Under the pieces are notes generated by a model. The model saw only the letters and a program-made list of their open reading frames with translations, had not been told where the DNA came from and searched no databases. A stretch of DNA of 64,000 nucleotides, taken from assembly GCF_900290235.1 (NCBI RefSeq), contig NZ_OLMK01000038.1, positions 30,942-94,941 of the forward strand, in the 5' to 3' direction. How positions within the stretch are numbered: position 1 is the first letter of the stretch; the number at the start of each line of letters is the position of its first letter. This DNA is from Streptomyces sp. MA5143a. GTDB taxonomy: Bacteria; Actinomycetota; Actinomycetes; Streptomycetales; Streptomycetaceae. Shown piece by piece: positions 1 to 8,685 of the stretch. The translations under genes and the position numbers were made by a program.

Positions 1-813
1 CTGCTCGGGGTCGTGGTACCCGACGCGGTCCCGCAGGTAGAACAGCAGATAGAGCAGGCCGATGCCGTTGCTCAGGTTCACCAGGAAACGCGTCAGCCAC
101 GCCCACGCGAAGTCCGGGTGGCGGCGCGGGCTCAGCCAGAACCCGGCGAGGAAGCCCCGCCACGACCACACCGGCCGGTCCGCCACCGACAGCCGCGGAT
201 CGGGGTGGCGCAGGACGTAAGGCAGCACGCCCGCCAGCGTGAACACCGCGCACGCCGCGTACCCCGCGCCGACACCCCCGCCGAGCGTCGCGAGCCCCGT
301 GCCGCCGACCACGCCCAGAATCTGCGCGGCGCCCAACCAGCCGCCGACGGCACCCCGTTGGAGCCTGGGCACCCGGTCCGGCACCGCCGCGGTGACCGCC
401 GCCCAGGACGCGTTGAGGGTCAGCTGGACCAGACACCAGCCGGCCGCCATCGTCCACAGCCCGCCCGCGCCCGCAAGGAGCAGCAGCGCCACCGCGCCGC
501 CCGCCGCGCCCGCCACGATCCACGGCGTACGGCGCCCCCAGCGGGACGTCGTACGGTCCGACAGCGCGCCGAACAGCGGGGTGGCGACCAGGGAGACGAC
601 CGCGCCGGCGCCCGTCACCCAGGCCAGCATCGACTCCTTCGACATCCCGGCACCCGGCGCGAAGCGCTCCGCCTGGGAGGCCAGCAGGATCTGCAGCGGG
701 CCGTACCAGCCCACCCAGATCGCCGCGTTGGCCAGTGCCAGCGTGGTGGTCCAGCCCCCGCCGACCCGGGTGACGGGTTCGGCGAGGGCGTCGACCGGCT
801 GCGTCGTCGTCAT
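1..813 (-). CDS. MFS/GPH-like sugar transporter, C-terminus cut by the window edge
   Basis: Membrane carrier that probably imports a beta-glucoside or other sugar for the co-transcribed glucosidase. The visible 271 residues start MTTTQPVDALAEP, hold several hydrophobic segments, and carry a cytoplasmic-loop motif SDRTTSRWGRRTPWI near residue 80, like the A-motif of MFS and GPH symporters. Its ATG overlaps the TGA of the beta-glucosidase (ATGA), so the two are translationally coupled and transcribed leftward. The reading frame is open at base 1, so the C-terminal helices are outside the window. Substrate is inferred only from the neighbour. Confidence 0.85.
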   Translation of the reverse strand, partial: MTTTQPVDALAEPVTRVGGGWTTTLALANAAIWVGWYGPLQILLASQAERFAPGAGMSKESMLAWVTGAGAVVSLVATPLFGALSDRTTSRWGRRTPWIVAGAAGGAVALLLLAGAGGLWTMAAGWCLVQLTLNASWAAVTAAVPDRVPRLQRGAVGGWLGAAQILGVVGGTGLATLGGGVGAGYAACAVFTLAGVLPYVLRHPDPRLSVADRPVWSWRGFLAGFWLSPRRHPDFAWAWLTRFLVNLSNGIGLLYLLFYLRDRVGYHDPEQ

Positions 814-2135
814 GCCCGGCGCTGCGCTCTCAGCAGGTCCCGGTACCACCCGTACGACGCCTTGGGCGTCCGCTCCAGCGTCGCGTAGTCGACGTGGACG
901 AGCCCGAACCGGCGGGCGTAGCCCTCCGCCCACTCGAAGTTGTCGAGCAGCGACCACACGAAGTACCCGCGGACGTCGACGCCCGCCTCCACGGCCCGGT
1001 GGAGCGCCCGGACATGGCCGTCCAGATAGGCGATGCGCTCCTGGTCGTCGACGCCCTCGTACGAGCAGCCGTTCTCGGTGATGACCACGGGCGGCAGCCG
1101 GTCGCCGTACCGGTCCCGGAAGGCGGTGAGGAGGTCCGTCAGGCCCGACGGCACCACCGGCCAGCCGAAGTCCGTCGTCGGGACGTCCTCGATCTCCTTG
1201 ACGGTGAAGGGCAGTTCGGCGGGGATCGTCACACCGCCGAACTCGATGTCGGTGCCCTCGGGGGCACCCACCCGGGTCGGCGCGTAGTAGTTGATCCCGT
1301 ACCAGTCGATCGGCTCGGAGATCACCTTCAGGTCCGCCGAGACGTCGTCGCCCGGCATCAGCTCGCCGATCCCGTCCGGGTACTCGCCCAGCAGCACCGG
1401 CTCCGCGAACAACCGGTTCAGCAGCAGGTCGTAGAAGGCCGCCGCCTCCACGTCCGGCTGCTGTGCGGACGCGGCCCACGTCGGCCCGTGCGAGTTGGCG
1501 ATGCCGATGTCGAAGGCCCCGGCAGCACGCAGCGCCCGTACGGCCAGACCGTGGCCCAGCAGCTGGTGGTGGGCGGCGGGCAGGGCGTCGAACATCAGCT
1601 GCCCGCCCGGCGCGTGGGTGCCCAGCGCGTGGCCCAGCAGGGTGTGCTCGGCGGGCTCGTTGAGAGTGATCCACTTGGTGACCCGGTCACCGAGGCGGTC
1701 GGCGACGACGGCGACGTACTCGGCGAACCGCTCGGCGGTGTCCCGGTTCAGCCAGCCGCCCGCCTCCTGGAGCGACAACGGCAGGTCCCAGTGGAAGAGG
1801 GTCGGCACCGGGCGGACGCCCGCGCCGGCCAGCTCGTCCACCAGCCGGTCGTAGAAGTCCAGTCCGCCGGGGGCGTTCACCCGGGGCCAGGACACCGAGA
1901 AGCGGTACGCGTCCACGCCCAGCTCGCGCAGGAGGGCCACGTCCTCGGGGTAGCGGTGGAAGTGGTCGCACGCCACGGCCGCGTTCGAGCCGTCCTTGAC
2001 GCGGCCCTCCTCGGCCGTGAAGGCGTCCCACACGGAGGGCTCGCGCTGGTCCGCGGCCCCCTCGATCTGATGCGCGGAGGTCGAGACGCCCCACAGGAAG
2101 CCGGCCGGGAACTGGGGGATCGGGTTCGTCGCCAT
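810..2135 (-). CDS. GH1 family beta-glucosidase
   Basis: Retaining glycosidase of 441 residues that releases glucose from beta-glucosides. It starts MATNPIPQFPAGFLWGVSTSAHQIEG, the usual GH1 N-terminus. It has the acid/base glutamate in TLNEPAEH and the nucleophile glutamate in VVITENG. There is no signal peptide, so it should act on imported sugar in the cytoplasm. An upstream in-frame start at 2171 is possible, but 2135 fits the family N-terminus and sits just after a good -10 element, which predicts a leaderless mRNA; no Shine-Dalgarno sequence is visible. It is coupled by ATGA to the transporter gene. Confidence 0.93.
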   Translation of the reverse strand: MATNPIPQFPAGFLWGVSTSAHQIEGAADQREPSVWDAFTAEEGRVKDGSNAAVACDHFHRYPEDVALLRELGVDAYRFSVSWPRVNAPGGLDFYDRLVDELAGAGVRPVPTLFHWDLPLSLQEAGGWLNRDTAERFAEYVAVVADRLGDRVTKWITLNEPAEHTLLGHALGTHAPGGQLMFDALPAAHHQLLGHGLAVRALRAAGAFDIGIANSHGPTWAASAQQPDVEAAAFYDLLLNRLFAEPVLLGEYPDGIGELMPGDDVSADLKVISEPIDWYGINYYAPTRVGAPEGTDIEFGGVTIPAELPFTVKEIEDVPTTDFGWPVVPSGLTDLLTAFRDRYGDRLPPVVITENGCSYEGVDDQERIAYLDGHVRALHRAVEAGVDVRGYFVWSLLDNFEWAEGYARRFGLVHVDYATLERTPKASYGWYRDLLRAQRRA

Positions 2136-2141
2136 GCGCGG

Positions 2142-2171
2142 ATCATCCGTACCACGGGTAACGGAAGTCAA
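2142..2171 (-). promoter_or_regulatory. Predicted promoter of the beta-glucosidase operon
   Basis: On the minus strand TTGACT (2171-2166) is followed after 18 bp by GATGAT (2147-2142). Six bases separate the -10 from the ATG at 2135, so the transcript would start at or next to the start codon. An inverted repeat GGTAACGG (2157-2164) / CCGTTACC (2190-2197) flanks the -35 and could be an operator. The promoter is a consensus match by eye, not measured. Confidence 0.5.
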
Positions 2172-2223
2172 CGGCCGCGAACGATTGCCCCGTTACCGCC
2201 GGGTATCAGCAGGGGCCCGCACC

Positions 2224-2490
2224 TCACGCCCCTTCCTTGAGCACCCTTCTGATCAGCTCCCGCTGCTCCTCGGTCAGTCCGGGATCCGCGCAGTGCACGG
2301 TCCGCCCGTCGACCGTGATCGCGTACGAGAACCCGTCCGGCACCCCCGGCGGGGCCGCGCCCCGGCCGCCGGCGAGTGCCCCCTCGGCCAGAGCGCGCCA
2401 TTCCAGGGCATCGGGCCGCCCCGCGGTGTCCACCACCGCGTGCCGCTCGATGCCCGCGAAACCGCCCGTGCGCCGCACCTCAATCCGCAT
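2224..2490 (-). CDS. Emfourin-like protease inhibitor
   Basis: Small 88-residue acidic protein with no signal peptide. Sequence features such as the start MRIEVRRTGGFAGI, an internal FSYAITVDG strand and a LTEEQRELIRRVL tail resemble emfourin, the M4-protease inhibitor found beside protealysin genes. It lies 20 bp downstream of the M4 protease gene on the same strand, the arrangement known for protealysin and emfourin. The expected role is to restrain the intracellular protease by direct binding. The family assignment rests on recalled pattern and context, so it is good but not certain. Confidence 0.75.
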   Translation of the reverse strand: MRIEVRRTGGFAGIERHAVVDTAGRPDALEWRALAEGALAGGRGAAPPGVPDGFSYAITVDGRTVHCADPGLTEEQRELIRRVLKEGA

Positions 2491-2510
2491 GGGTCATGTC
2501 TAGTACGGAA

Positions 2511-3590
2511 CTACAGCGTGCGCACGCCCACCTGTTCCCAGGCCTTGAGCACGGCCGTCAGCTCGTCGCCCTGCCCGTACCGGTCCTTCGTGGCCTTCAC
2601 CGTGAGCGTCGCGAAGTCCACGAACAGCGCCTGCTGCTTGAGTTCGCCGCCGGTCAGCACGTCGTACCAGATCTGTCCGGCCCGCTCCCAGGCGTAGCCG
2701 CCGAGGGCGGTCGCCACCAGGTAGAACGCGTGGTTGGGGATACCGGAGTTGATGTGCACGCCGCCGTTGTCGCGGCCCGTGCGGACATAGCCGTCCATCG
2801 TCGCCGGCTGCGGGTCCTTGCCGAGCACGTCGTCGTCGTACGCCGTGCCCGGGGCCTTCATCGAGCGCAGCGCGACCCCCGTGACACGCGGCGCGAGCAG
2901 CCCCGCCCCGATCAGCCAGTCCGCCTCGGCGGCGGTCTGACCCAGCGTGTACTGCTTGATGAGGGAGCCGAAGACGTCCGACATCGACTCGTTGAGCGCA
3001 CCCGGCTGGCCGAAGTACGTGAGGTTCGCAGAGTACTGGGTGAGACCGTGGCTGAGCTCGTGGCCGATGACGTCGATCGGGATGGTGAAGTCGAGGAAGA
3101 TCTCGCCGTCGCCGTCGCCGAACACCATCTGCTCGCCGTTCCAGAAGGCGTTGTTGTAGTCGCGGTCGTAGTGCACGGTCGCGTCCAGCGGCAGCCCGCT
3201 GCCGTCGATCGAGTCGTGCCCGTACGCCTTGAGCAGCAGCTCGAACGTCGCGCCCAGGCCCGCGTAGGCGCGGTTGACCGTGGCGTCCCTGCCGGGCTCC
3301 TCGCCCTCGCCGCGCACCTGGTGGCCGGGCAGGGTGGTGCCGTGCCGGGCGTCGTAGATGGTGCGGTGGGGTGTGCCGGGCTCGGCGCCGACGGGCGCGG
3401 TGATCGCCGGGGCGCCGATGACGGTGGTCAGCCGGCGGCGGGTGCGTTCGAGTGCGTCGCGCTCCAGGGTGCGGCGGGCGGCGCCGGAGAGCGCGGAGTC
3501 CTCGGCCTGGGCGAGCTTGTCGAGGACGTGGGGCGGTACGACTGTGCAGAAGACGGGCTCGTGGCCCCCGTTTGTCGTCATGAGTCGCAC
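2511..3590 (-). CDS. M4 family metalloprotease, protealysin type
   Basis: Zinc endopeptidase of 359 residues in the thermolysin clan. The zinc site is HELSH with the third ligand in NESMSDVFGS; a later DNGGVHINSGIPNHAFY segment carries the catalytic histidine. The N-terminus contains CTVVPPHVLDKL, the short protealysin-type propeptide, and there is no export signal, so it is likely cytoplasmic. The GTG at 3590 is preferred because GGAG sits 7 bases upstream; the ATG at 3581 is the alternative. The inhibitor gene follows directly. Related enterobacterial enzymes act on host or intracellular proteins; the substrate here is unknown. Confidence 0.9.
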   Translation of the reverse strand: MRLMTTNGGHEPVFCTVVPPHVLDKLAQAEDSALSGAARRTLERDALERTRRRLTTVIGAPAITAPVGAEPGTPHRTIYDARHGTTLPGHQVRGEGEEPGRDATVNRAYAGLGATFELLLKAYGHDSIDGSGLPLDATVHYDRDYNNAFWNGEQMVFGDGDGEIFLDFTIPIDVIGHELSHGLTQYSANLTYFGQPGALNESMSDVFGSLIKQYTLGQTAAEADWLIGAGLLAPRVTGVALRSMKAPGTAYDDDVLGKDPQPATMDGYVRTGRDNGGVHINSGIPNHAFYLVATALGGYAWERAGQIWYDVLTGGELKQQALFVDFATLTVKATKDRYGQGDELTAVLKAWEQVGVRTL

Positions 3591-3720
3591 GATTGCACTC
3601 CGTTAGGGGCGTGTCACTAGGGGCAACCTTGATTGGTGAAATGTCGCCGTATGGGTTGCGAATCGTCACCACCGTGTTACTGAGGGTGTCCTTCGGGGTG
3701 CGGGTGCGTGGGGGTTGATC

Positions 3721-3740
3721 GCGCAGTTCCCCGCGCCCCT
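3721..3740 (+). repeat. Dispersed intergenic repeat, copy 1
   Basis: The 20-mer GCGCAGTTCCCCGCGCCCCT occurs here, at 28474-28493 and at 54963-54982, each time in a non-coding gap. This copy sits between the protease promoter region and the leuA leader. Here the matching inverted arm is absent, so it does not form the long hairpin seen in copy 2. Confidence 0.85.
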
Positions 3741-3850
3741 TCGGTTGGCCGGTGTGGTCTCGCGCACCTTTTGCCCCTATTGATTCCTTGGTCCCGCATA
3801 CTGATACGACCCCGCGCGACAGAAGAGACTCGGCTACGCTGCTCCGCATC

Positions 3851-3898
3851 ATGCGTTTCGGGCTGCTTCTCCTTAGCTGCCGCGGCGAGGGCCTGTAG
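3851..3898 (+). CDS. leuA leader peptide
   Basis: Fifteen-codon reading frame MRFGLLLLSCRGEGL ending TAG. It has four consecutive leucine codons and the SCRGEGL tail seen in leader peptides upstream of actinobacterial leuA. It lies 80 bp before leuA. Ribosome stalling at the leucine codons when charged leucyl-tRNA is low is the expected control. A -10-like TACGCT (3835-3840) just upstream suggests that the RNA starts only a few bases before this ATG. Confidence 0.85.
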   Translation: MRFGLLLLSCRGEGL

Positions 3899-3978
3899 TC
3901 GAGGCCGACCCCCTCCCCGCGGTGCTCTGGCGTTGCGTTGTCGGCCGTCCTTTCGGACCATCGAGGAGCCCACGCATC
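3899..3978 (+). promoter_or_regulatory. leuA attenuation region
   Basis: Between the leader stop and leuA there are two possible stems: GGCCGAC (3903-3909) with GTCGGCC (3940-3946), and a small GTCC/GGAC hairpin just before the GAGGAG ribosome binding site. They could switch translation or transcription of leuA according to ribosome position on the leader. No classical U-tract terminator is visible. The structural interpretation is inference. Confidence 0.5.
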
Positions 3979-5700
3979 ATGGCGAACCGCCAGCAGCCCA
4001 CGTCCATGCCGATCCACAAGTACGGGCAGTACGAGCAGGTCGACATCCCCGGCCGCACCTGGCCGGACAACCGGATCACCGTCGCCCCCCGCTGGCTCTC
4101 CACCGACCTGCGCGACGGCAACCAGTCCCTGATCGACCCGATGTCGCCCGAGCGCAAGCGCCGGATGTTCGACCAGCTGGTCAAGATGGGCTACAAGGAG
4201 ATCGAGGTCGGCTTCCCGGCGTCGGGGCAGACCGACTTCGACTTCGTACGGTCGATCATCGAGGAGCCGGGCGCCATCCCGGACGACGTCACGATCTCCG
4301 TACTGACCCAGGCCCGTGAGGACCTGATCGAGCGGACCGTGGAGTCGCTGAAGGGCGCCAAGCGGGCCACCGTGCACCTGTACAACGCCACCGCCCCCGT
4401 CTTCCGCCGGGTCGTCTTCCGCGGCTCCAAGGACGACATCAAGCAGATCGCCGTCGACGGCACGCGGCTGGTCATGGAGTACGCCGAGAAGCTGCTGGGC
4501 CCCGAGACCGAGTTCGGCTACCAGTACTCGCCGGAGATCTTCACCGACACCGAGCTGGACTTCGCGCTGGAGGTCTGCGAGGCGGTCATGGACGTCTGGC
4601 AGCCCGGCCCGGGTCGCGAGATCATCCTCAACCTGCCCGCCACCGTGGAGCGTTCGACGCCGTCCACGCACGCCGACCGCTTCGAGTGGATGGGCCGCAA
4701 CCTGTCCCGCCGTGAGCACGTCTGCCTGTCGATCCACCCCCACAACGACCGCGGCACGGCCGTCGCCGCCGCCGAGCTGGCCCTGATGGCCGGCGCCGAC
4801 CGCGTCGAGGGCTGCCTGTTCGGGCAGGGCGAGCGCACCGGCAACGTCGACCTGGTCACCCTGGGCATGAACCTGTTCTCCCAGGGCGTCGACCCGCAGA
4901 TCGACTTCTCCGACATCGACGAGATCCGCCGCGTGTGGGAGTACTGCAACCAGATGGAGGTCCACCCGCGCCACCCGTACGTGGGCGACCTGGTCTACAC
5001 GTCCTTCTCCGGCTCCCACCAGGACGCCATCAAGAAGGGCTTCGACGCCATGGAGGCCGACGCCGCCGCCAAGGGCGTCACCGTCGACGACATCGAGTGG
5101 GCGGTCCCGTACCTGCCGATCGACCCCAAGGACGTCGGCCGCTCCTACGAGGCCGTCATCCGCGTCAACTCCCAGTCCGGCAAGGGCGGCATCGCCTACG
5201 TCCTGAAGAACGACCACAAGCTGGACCTGCCGCGCCGGATGCAGATCGAGTTCTCGAAGATCATCCAGGCGAAGACGGACGCCGAGGGCGGCGAGGTCAC
5301 CGGCTCCGACATCTGGGCCGTCTTCCAGGACGAGTACCTGCCGAACCCGGACAACCCGTGGGGCCGCATCCAGGTCCGCAACAACCAGTCGACCACCGAC
5401 AAGGACGGCGTGGACACGCTGACCGTGGAGGCCGAGGTCGACGGCGCGCGGACCACCCTGGTCGGCACCGGCAACGGCCCGATCTCCGCGTTCTTCCACG
5501 CGCTGCAGGGCATCGGCGTCGACGCCCGGCTGCTGGACTACCAGGAGCACACGATGAGCGAGGGAGCCTCCGCACAGGCCGCCTCGTACATCGAGGTCGC
5601 CATCGACGGCAAGGTCATGTGGGGCATCGGAATCGACGCGAACACGACCCGCGCCTCCCTGAAGGCCGTCGTCTCCGCCGTCAACCGCGCGGCGCGCTGA
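3979..5700 (+). CDS. leuA: 2-isopropylmalate synthase
   Basis: First committed enzyme of leucine biosynthesis: acetyl-CoA plus 2-ketoisovalerate gives 2-isopropylmalate. The protein has 573 residues, normal for the actinobacterial long form. Visible motifs are LRDGNQSL in the N-terminal TIM barrel and the metal-binding SIHPHNDRGTA; the C-terminal third is the LeuA dimer/allosteric domain that mediates leucine feedback. The ATG at 3979 is chosen for the GAGGAG upstream and the usual start MANRQQPTSMPIHKYG. It is controlled by the leucine-rich leader just upstream and ends in a hairpin at 5724-5754. Confidence 0.98.
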   Translation: MANRQQPTSMPIHKYGQYEQVDIPGRTWPDNRITVAPRWLSTDLRDGNQSLIDPMSPERKRRMFDQLVKMGYKEIEVGFPASGQTDFDFVRSIIEEPGAIPDDVTISVLTQAREDLIERTVESLKGAKRATVHLYNATAPVFRRVVFRGSKDDIKQIAVDGTRLVMEYAEKLLGPETEFGYQYSPEIFTDTELDFALEVCEAVMDVWQPGPGREIILNLPATVERSTPSTHADRFEWMGRNLSRREHVCLSIHPHNDRGTAVAAAELALMAGADRVEGCLFGQGERTGNVDLVTLGMNLFSQGVDPQIDFSDIDEIRRVWEYCNQMEVHPRHPYVGDLVYTSFSGSHQDAIKKGFDAMEADAAAKGVTVDDIEWAVPYLPIDPKDVGRSYEAVIRVNSQSGKGGIAYVLKNDHKLDLPRRMQIEFSKIIQAKTDAEGGEVTGSDIWAVFQDEYLPNPDNPWGRIQVRNNQSTTDKDGVDTLTVEAEVDGARTTLVGTGNGPISAFFHALQGIGVDARLLDYQEHTMSEGASAQAASYIEVAIDGKVMWGIGIDANTTRASLKAVVSAVNRAAR

Positions 5701-5723
5701 CCAGCCTCACCGGCGGTTTGAAA

Positions 5724-5754
5724 GCCCCGTTCGCCGCATTCCGGCGGGCGGGGC
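5724..5754 (+). terminator. Hairpin after leuA
   Basis: Thirteen-base arms 5724-5736 and 5742-5754 pair with two U-G wobbles around a 5-base loop, 23 bp after the leuA stop. It has no long U tract, as is common for Streptomyces terminators. Confidence 0.6.
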
Positions 5755-5883
5755 CCGTCGTTTACCGGCCAAACCCTGTGGAGGTCACGGGAAGGCATCG
5801 TCCGGAGTACTGACTGCGCCTCACCGATGTGGCTAACATCACGCAAGCGCGGCGATGTTGCCGTGGAGCTACGGAGGTGCGAC

Positions 5884-6636
5884 GTGCTGCCAGGACGGGG
5901 ACCAATCGGCCGTGCCGCCGGGCTCGCGCGCGGCGGGGAGGCCGGGAACGCCGGGCCGACCGGAGGCGCCGCGCGGCTCACGCGTCTCATGGGCACCCGG
6001 ATCGCGTGGACCGGCGTCGGCGACGGCGAGTTCTTCTGCCCCGGCTGCGGAGGCGACCGCAACTACCAGCGCCTCACCGGACGCCGCCGCTTCACCCTCC
6101 TCGGGGTCCCCGTGCTCCCGCGCGGCGAGACCGGCCCCGTCGTGGAGTGCGCGGCCTGCCGCCACCACTACGGCACGGAGGTCCTCGACCACCCCACCAC
6201 CGTCCGCCTCTCGGCGATGCTCCGCGACGCCGTCCACACCGTCGCCCTGGCCGTCCTCGCGGCCGGCGGCACCCGCACCCGGACGTCCCTGAGCGTCGCC
6301 GCGGGCGCCGTGCGCTCCGCCGGCTTCGACGACTGCACCGAGGACCAGCTCGACGCCCTCGTCGAGGCCCTCGCCGCCGACACGGGCCGCCTCTTCGGGG
6401 AACCCTGCGGGGCGGCCGGGCTGTCCATAGAGCTGCACGAGGCCCTCGACCCGCTCGCCCCGCACCTCGCCCCCGCGGGCCGCGAGGCGATCCTCCTCCA
6501 GGGCGCCCGGATCGCCCTGGCCGACGGGCCCTACACCCCCGCCGAACGCGACGTCCTGTCCACCGTCGGCGCGGCGCTCACCATCTGCGCGGACGAGGTG
6601 ACCCGACTGCTGGCAGCGGCCCGCACCCCGTCCTGA
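5884..6636 (+). CDS. Zinc-ribbon and TerB-domain protein
   Basis: Protein of 250 residues. The N-terminal part has two CxxC pairs (CPGC and CAAC, about residues 39-85 of this reading) that would form a zinc ribbon. The C-terminal part is a helical TerB-like domain with a GARIALADGPYTPAERDVL core, the acidic loop type seen in tellurite-resistance and DnaJ-associated proteins. GTG at 5884 is chosen because GGAGG stands 5 bases before it; longer in-frame extensions to 5827 lack such a site. There is no direct evidence for tellurite resistance, and the role is unknown. Confidence 0.8.
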   Translation: MLPGRGPIGRAAGLARGGEAGNAGPTGGAARLTRLMGTRIAWTGVGDGEFFCPGCGGDRNYQRLTGRRRFTLLGVPVLPRGETGPVVECAACRHHYGTEVLDHPTTVRLSAMLRDAVHTVALAVLAAGGTRTRTSLSVAAGAVRSAGFDDCTEDQLDALVEALAADTGRLFGEPCGAAGLSIELHEALDPLAPHLAPAGREAILLQGARIALADGPYTPAERDVLSTVGAALTICADEVTRLLAAARTPS

Positions 6637-6666
6637 CACCCGCCCCGTCCTGACACCCGCCGCGCC

Positions 6667-7602
6667 CTACAGCAGTCCCGCCGCCGCCAGGAACTTGCCC
6701 ACCCGCTCGACCTCGTCGTCCGACAGCGGCACCTGCGGCTCCGCCGTCACCGGGCACGCGATGACGCCCCGCAGATGCAGGGCCGCCTTGAAGGCGCCGA
6801 GCGCGGCGGAGCCGGTGCCCATGCGCCGGGGGTCGCCGACGCGGACCATGCCGAAGAGGGCGCACAGCCGCTCCTGCTCGGAGCGGGCCCGGTCCCGGTC
6901 GCCCGACCGGCACAGGCGGTGCAGCCGCACGTAGCCGGCGGGGTCGACGTTGGCGAGGCCCGGCACCGCGCCGTCCGCGCCGAGGGCGAGCGCCGCGTCG
7001 ACGAGCAGCTCGGAACCGGTGAGGACGGCGAAGCCGGTGACCCGGGCGTCGTCGCGGGCGCCCGTGACGACCGTACGGAAACCGGCCAGGTCCCCGCTGG
7101 AGTCCTTCAGCCCGGCGATCACCCCGTCCGCGGCCAGCTCCAGCACCACCTCGGCGGGCAGCTTGGTGTGCACGGCCGACGGGATGTCGTACGCGAGGAC
7201 GGGGACCGGGGAGCGGGAGCCGAGCACACGGTAGTGGCGGGAGATCTCCGCCGGATGGGTGGCCGTGTAGAAGGGCGCGGTCGCCACCACCGCCTGCGCC
7301 CCGGCCGCCGTCACGGCCCGGACGTGGTCGAGGACGCGGGGCGTCGTCATGTCGATCGCCCCGGCGAGCACCGGGAGCTGACCGCCGACATGCCCCACCA
7401 CCGTCTCCACCACCGTCCGCCGCTGCGCGTCCGTCAGGAACGCCGCCTCCGACGACGTCCCCAGCACGAACAGCGCGTCCACCCCGCCCGCCACCAGATG
7501 GTCGACCAGACGGACCAGCGAGGCGACGTCCACCTCGCGGTCGGGTGTCAGAGGGGTGCAGACGGGCGGGATGACACCGGTCAGCGGGGCGGGGACGGTC
7601 AT
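6667..7602 (-). CDS. DHDPS/N-acetylneuraminate lyase family aldolase
   Basis: Class I aldolase of 311 residues with the Schiff-base lysine in GLKDSSGD, the catalytic tyrosine in VLAYDIPS and the GTSSEAAFLT substrate loop. Members include dapA dihydrodipicolinate synthase, sialic acid lyase and keto-deoxy sugar acid aldolases. It is the last gene of an operon for an oligopeptide-type ABC importer, 9 bp after the ATPase, so a catabolic aldol cleavage of the imported compound is more likely than lysine synthesis. AGGGAG precedes the ATG. Confidence 0.88.
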   Translation of the reverse strand: MTVPAPLTGVIPPVCTPLTPDREVDVASLVRLVDHLVAGGVDALFVLGTSSEAAFLTDAQRRTVVETVVGHVGGQLPVLAGAIDMTTPRVLDHVRAVTAAGAQAVVATAPFYTATHPAEISRHYRVLGSRSPVPVLAYDIPSAVHTKLPAEVVLELAADGVIAGLKDSSGDLAGFRTVVTGARDDARVTGFAVLTGSELLVDAALALGADGAVPGLANVDPAGYVRLHRLCRSGDRDRARSEQERLCALFGMVRVGDPRRMGTGSAALGAFKAALHLRGVIACPVTAEPQVPLSDDEVERVGKFLAAAGLL

Positions 7603-7611
7603 GGCTGCTCC

Positions 7612-8685
7612 CTAGATGTCTCGTACGGCGCGCTCCTGCACGGCCATGGCGGTGGCCGGGGACACGGACGCCGACCGGGACGCGGCCTCGGCGACCAGGT
7701 CCCCTGTCCACTCCGTCTCCTGCACAGGATGGTGGCAGCGGAAACGGTGTCCGGGGGCCGACGCGGCCGCGAAGTCCGGCATCACCTCCGCGCACACCTC
7801 GTCCGCGCGCCAGCAGCGGGTACGGAACGGGCAGCCGCTCGGCGGCCGCGTGGCCGACGGCACCGGGCCCGTCAGCGGGATCGGGTCGATCGGGTCCAGC
7901 AGCCCCGGCGTCGCCGAGAACAGCGCCCGCGTGTACGGGTGCCGCGACCGTCCGGTGACGGCGGCGGCCGGCGCCTCCTCCACGATCCGCCCCAGATACA
8001 TGGTGATCACCCGGTCGCTCATCCGCCGTACCGTCTGGATGTCGTGCGACACGAAGACCAGCGCCAGCCCGAGCCGCTCCTTCAGGTCGAGCAGCAGGTT
8101 CAGGATCTGCGCGCGCACCGACACGTCCAGCGCGCTCGTCGGCTCGTCCGCCACCACCAGGCCGGGGTCGAGGGCGAGCGCACGGGCGATCGCGACGCGC
8201 TGCCGCTGCCCGCCCGACAGCCTGCCCGGCAGCCCGTCGGCCAGCACGGGGGGCAGCCCGACCAGCGCCATCAGCTCCCGCACGCGTTCCTCGCGTTCGG
8301 CGGGCGTGCCGCGCCGGTGCACATCGAGCGGGTCGCGCAGGATCCGGCGGACGGTCAGCCGGCGGTTCAGGGCCGTGGAGGGGTCCTGGAAGACCATGCC
8401 GGTGCCGCCGCCCACGGTCGCCCGCCGCTCGTCGGGCGTCATCGACCACAGGTCCCGCCCCCGGAAGGAGACCGTCCCGGCCGTCGGCCGCTCCACGCCC
8501 ACCAGCACCTTCGCCAGCGTCGACTTCCCGCACCCCGACTCGCCCACCACGCCCACCGTCTCGCCGGGCGCGATCGTCAGATCGGCGCCGGTCAGGGCGT
8601 ACACCCGGTCCCGGGTGAACAGGCCGCCGCCGCGTGCCCGGTGGACCACATGGGCGCCGGAGACCTGTACGAGTGTGTCACTCAC
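7612..8685 (-). CDS. ABC importer ATPase, OppF/DppF type
   Basis: Nucleotide-binding subunit of 357 residues. It has Walker A GESGCGKSTLAK, signature LSGGQRQRVAIARAL, Walker B LVVADEPTSALD, and a C-terminal cysteine-containing oligopeptide-transporter domain (GCPFRTRCWRADEVC). GTG at 8685 is chosen because it overlaps the stop of the upstream permease-ATPase gene (GTGA). With that fusion protein it supplies the second ATPase of the transporter. Confidence 0.93.
   Translation of the reverse strand: MSDTLVQVSGAHVVHRARGGGLFTRDRVYALTGADLTIAPGETVGVVGESGCGKSTLAKVLVGVERPTAGTVSFRGRDLWSMTPDERRATVGGGTGMVFQDPSTALNRRLTVRRILRDPLDVHRRGTPAEREERVRELMALVGLPPVLADGLPGRLSGGQRQRVAIARALALDPGLVVADEPTSALDVSVRAQILNLLLDLKERLGLALVFVSHDIQTVRRMSDRVITMYLGRIVEEAPAAAVTGRSRHPYTRALFSATPGLLDPIDPIPLTGPVPSATRPPSGCPFRTRCWRADEVCAEVMPDFAAASAPGHRFRCHHPVQETEWTGDLVAEAASRSASVSPATAMAVQERAVRDI

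Noticed and set aside
2500..5550. Long open frame of 1016 codons on the minus strand through leuA
   Set aside because: It is antisense to leuA, has repetitive Val/Leu/Asp/Gly composition typical of GC-rich shadow frames, and shows no domain.
5884..6636. Tellurite-resistance locus
   Set aside because: A lone TerB-like domain with a zinc ribbon and no other ter genes does not support this function.
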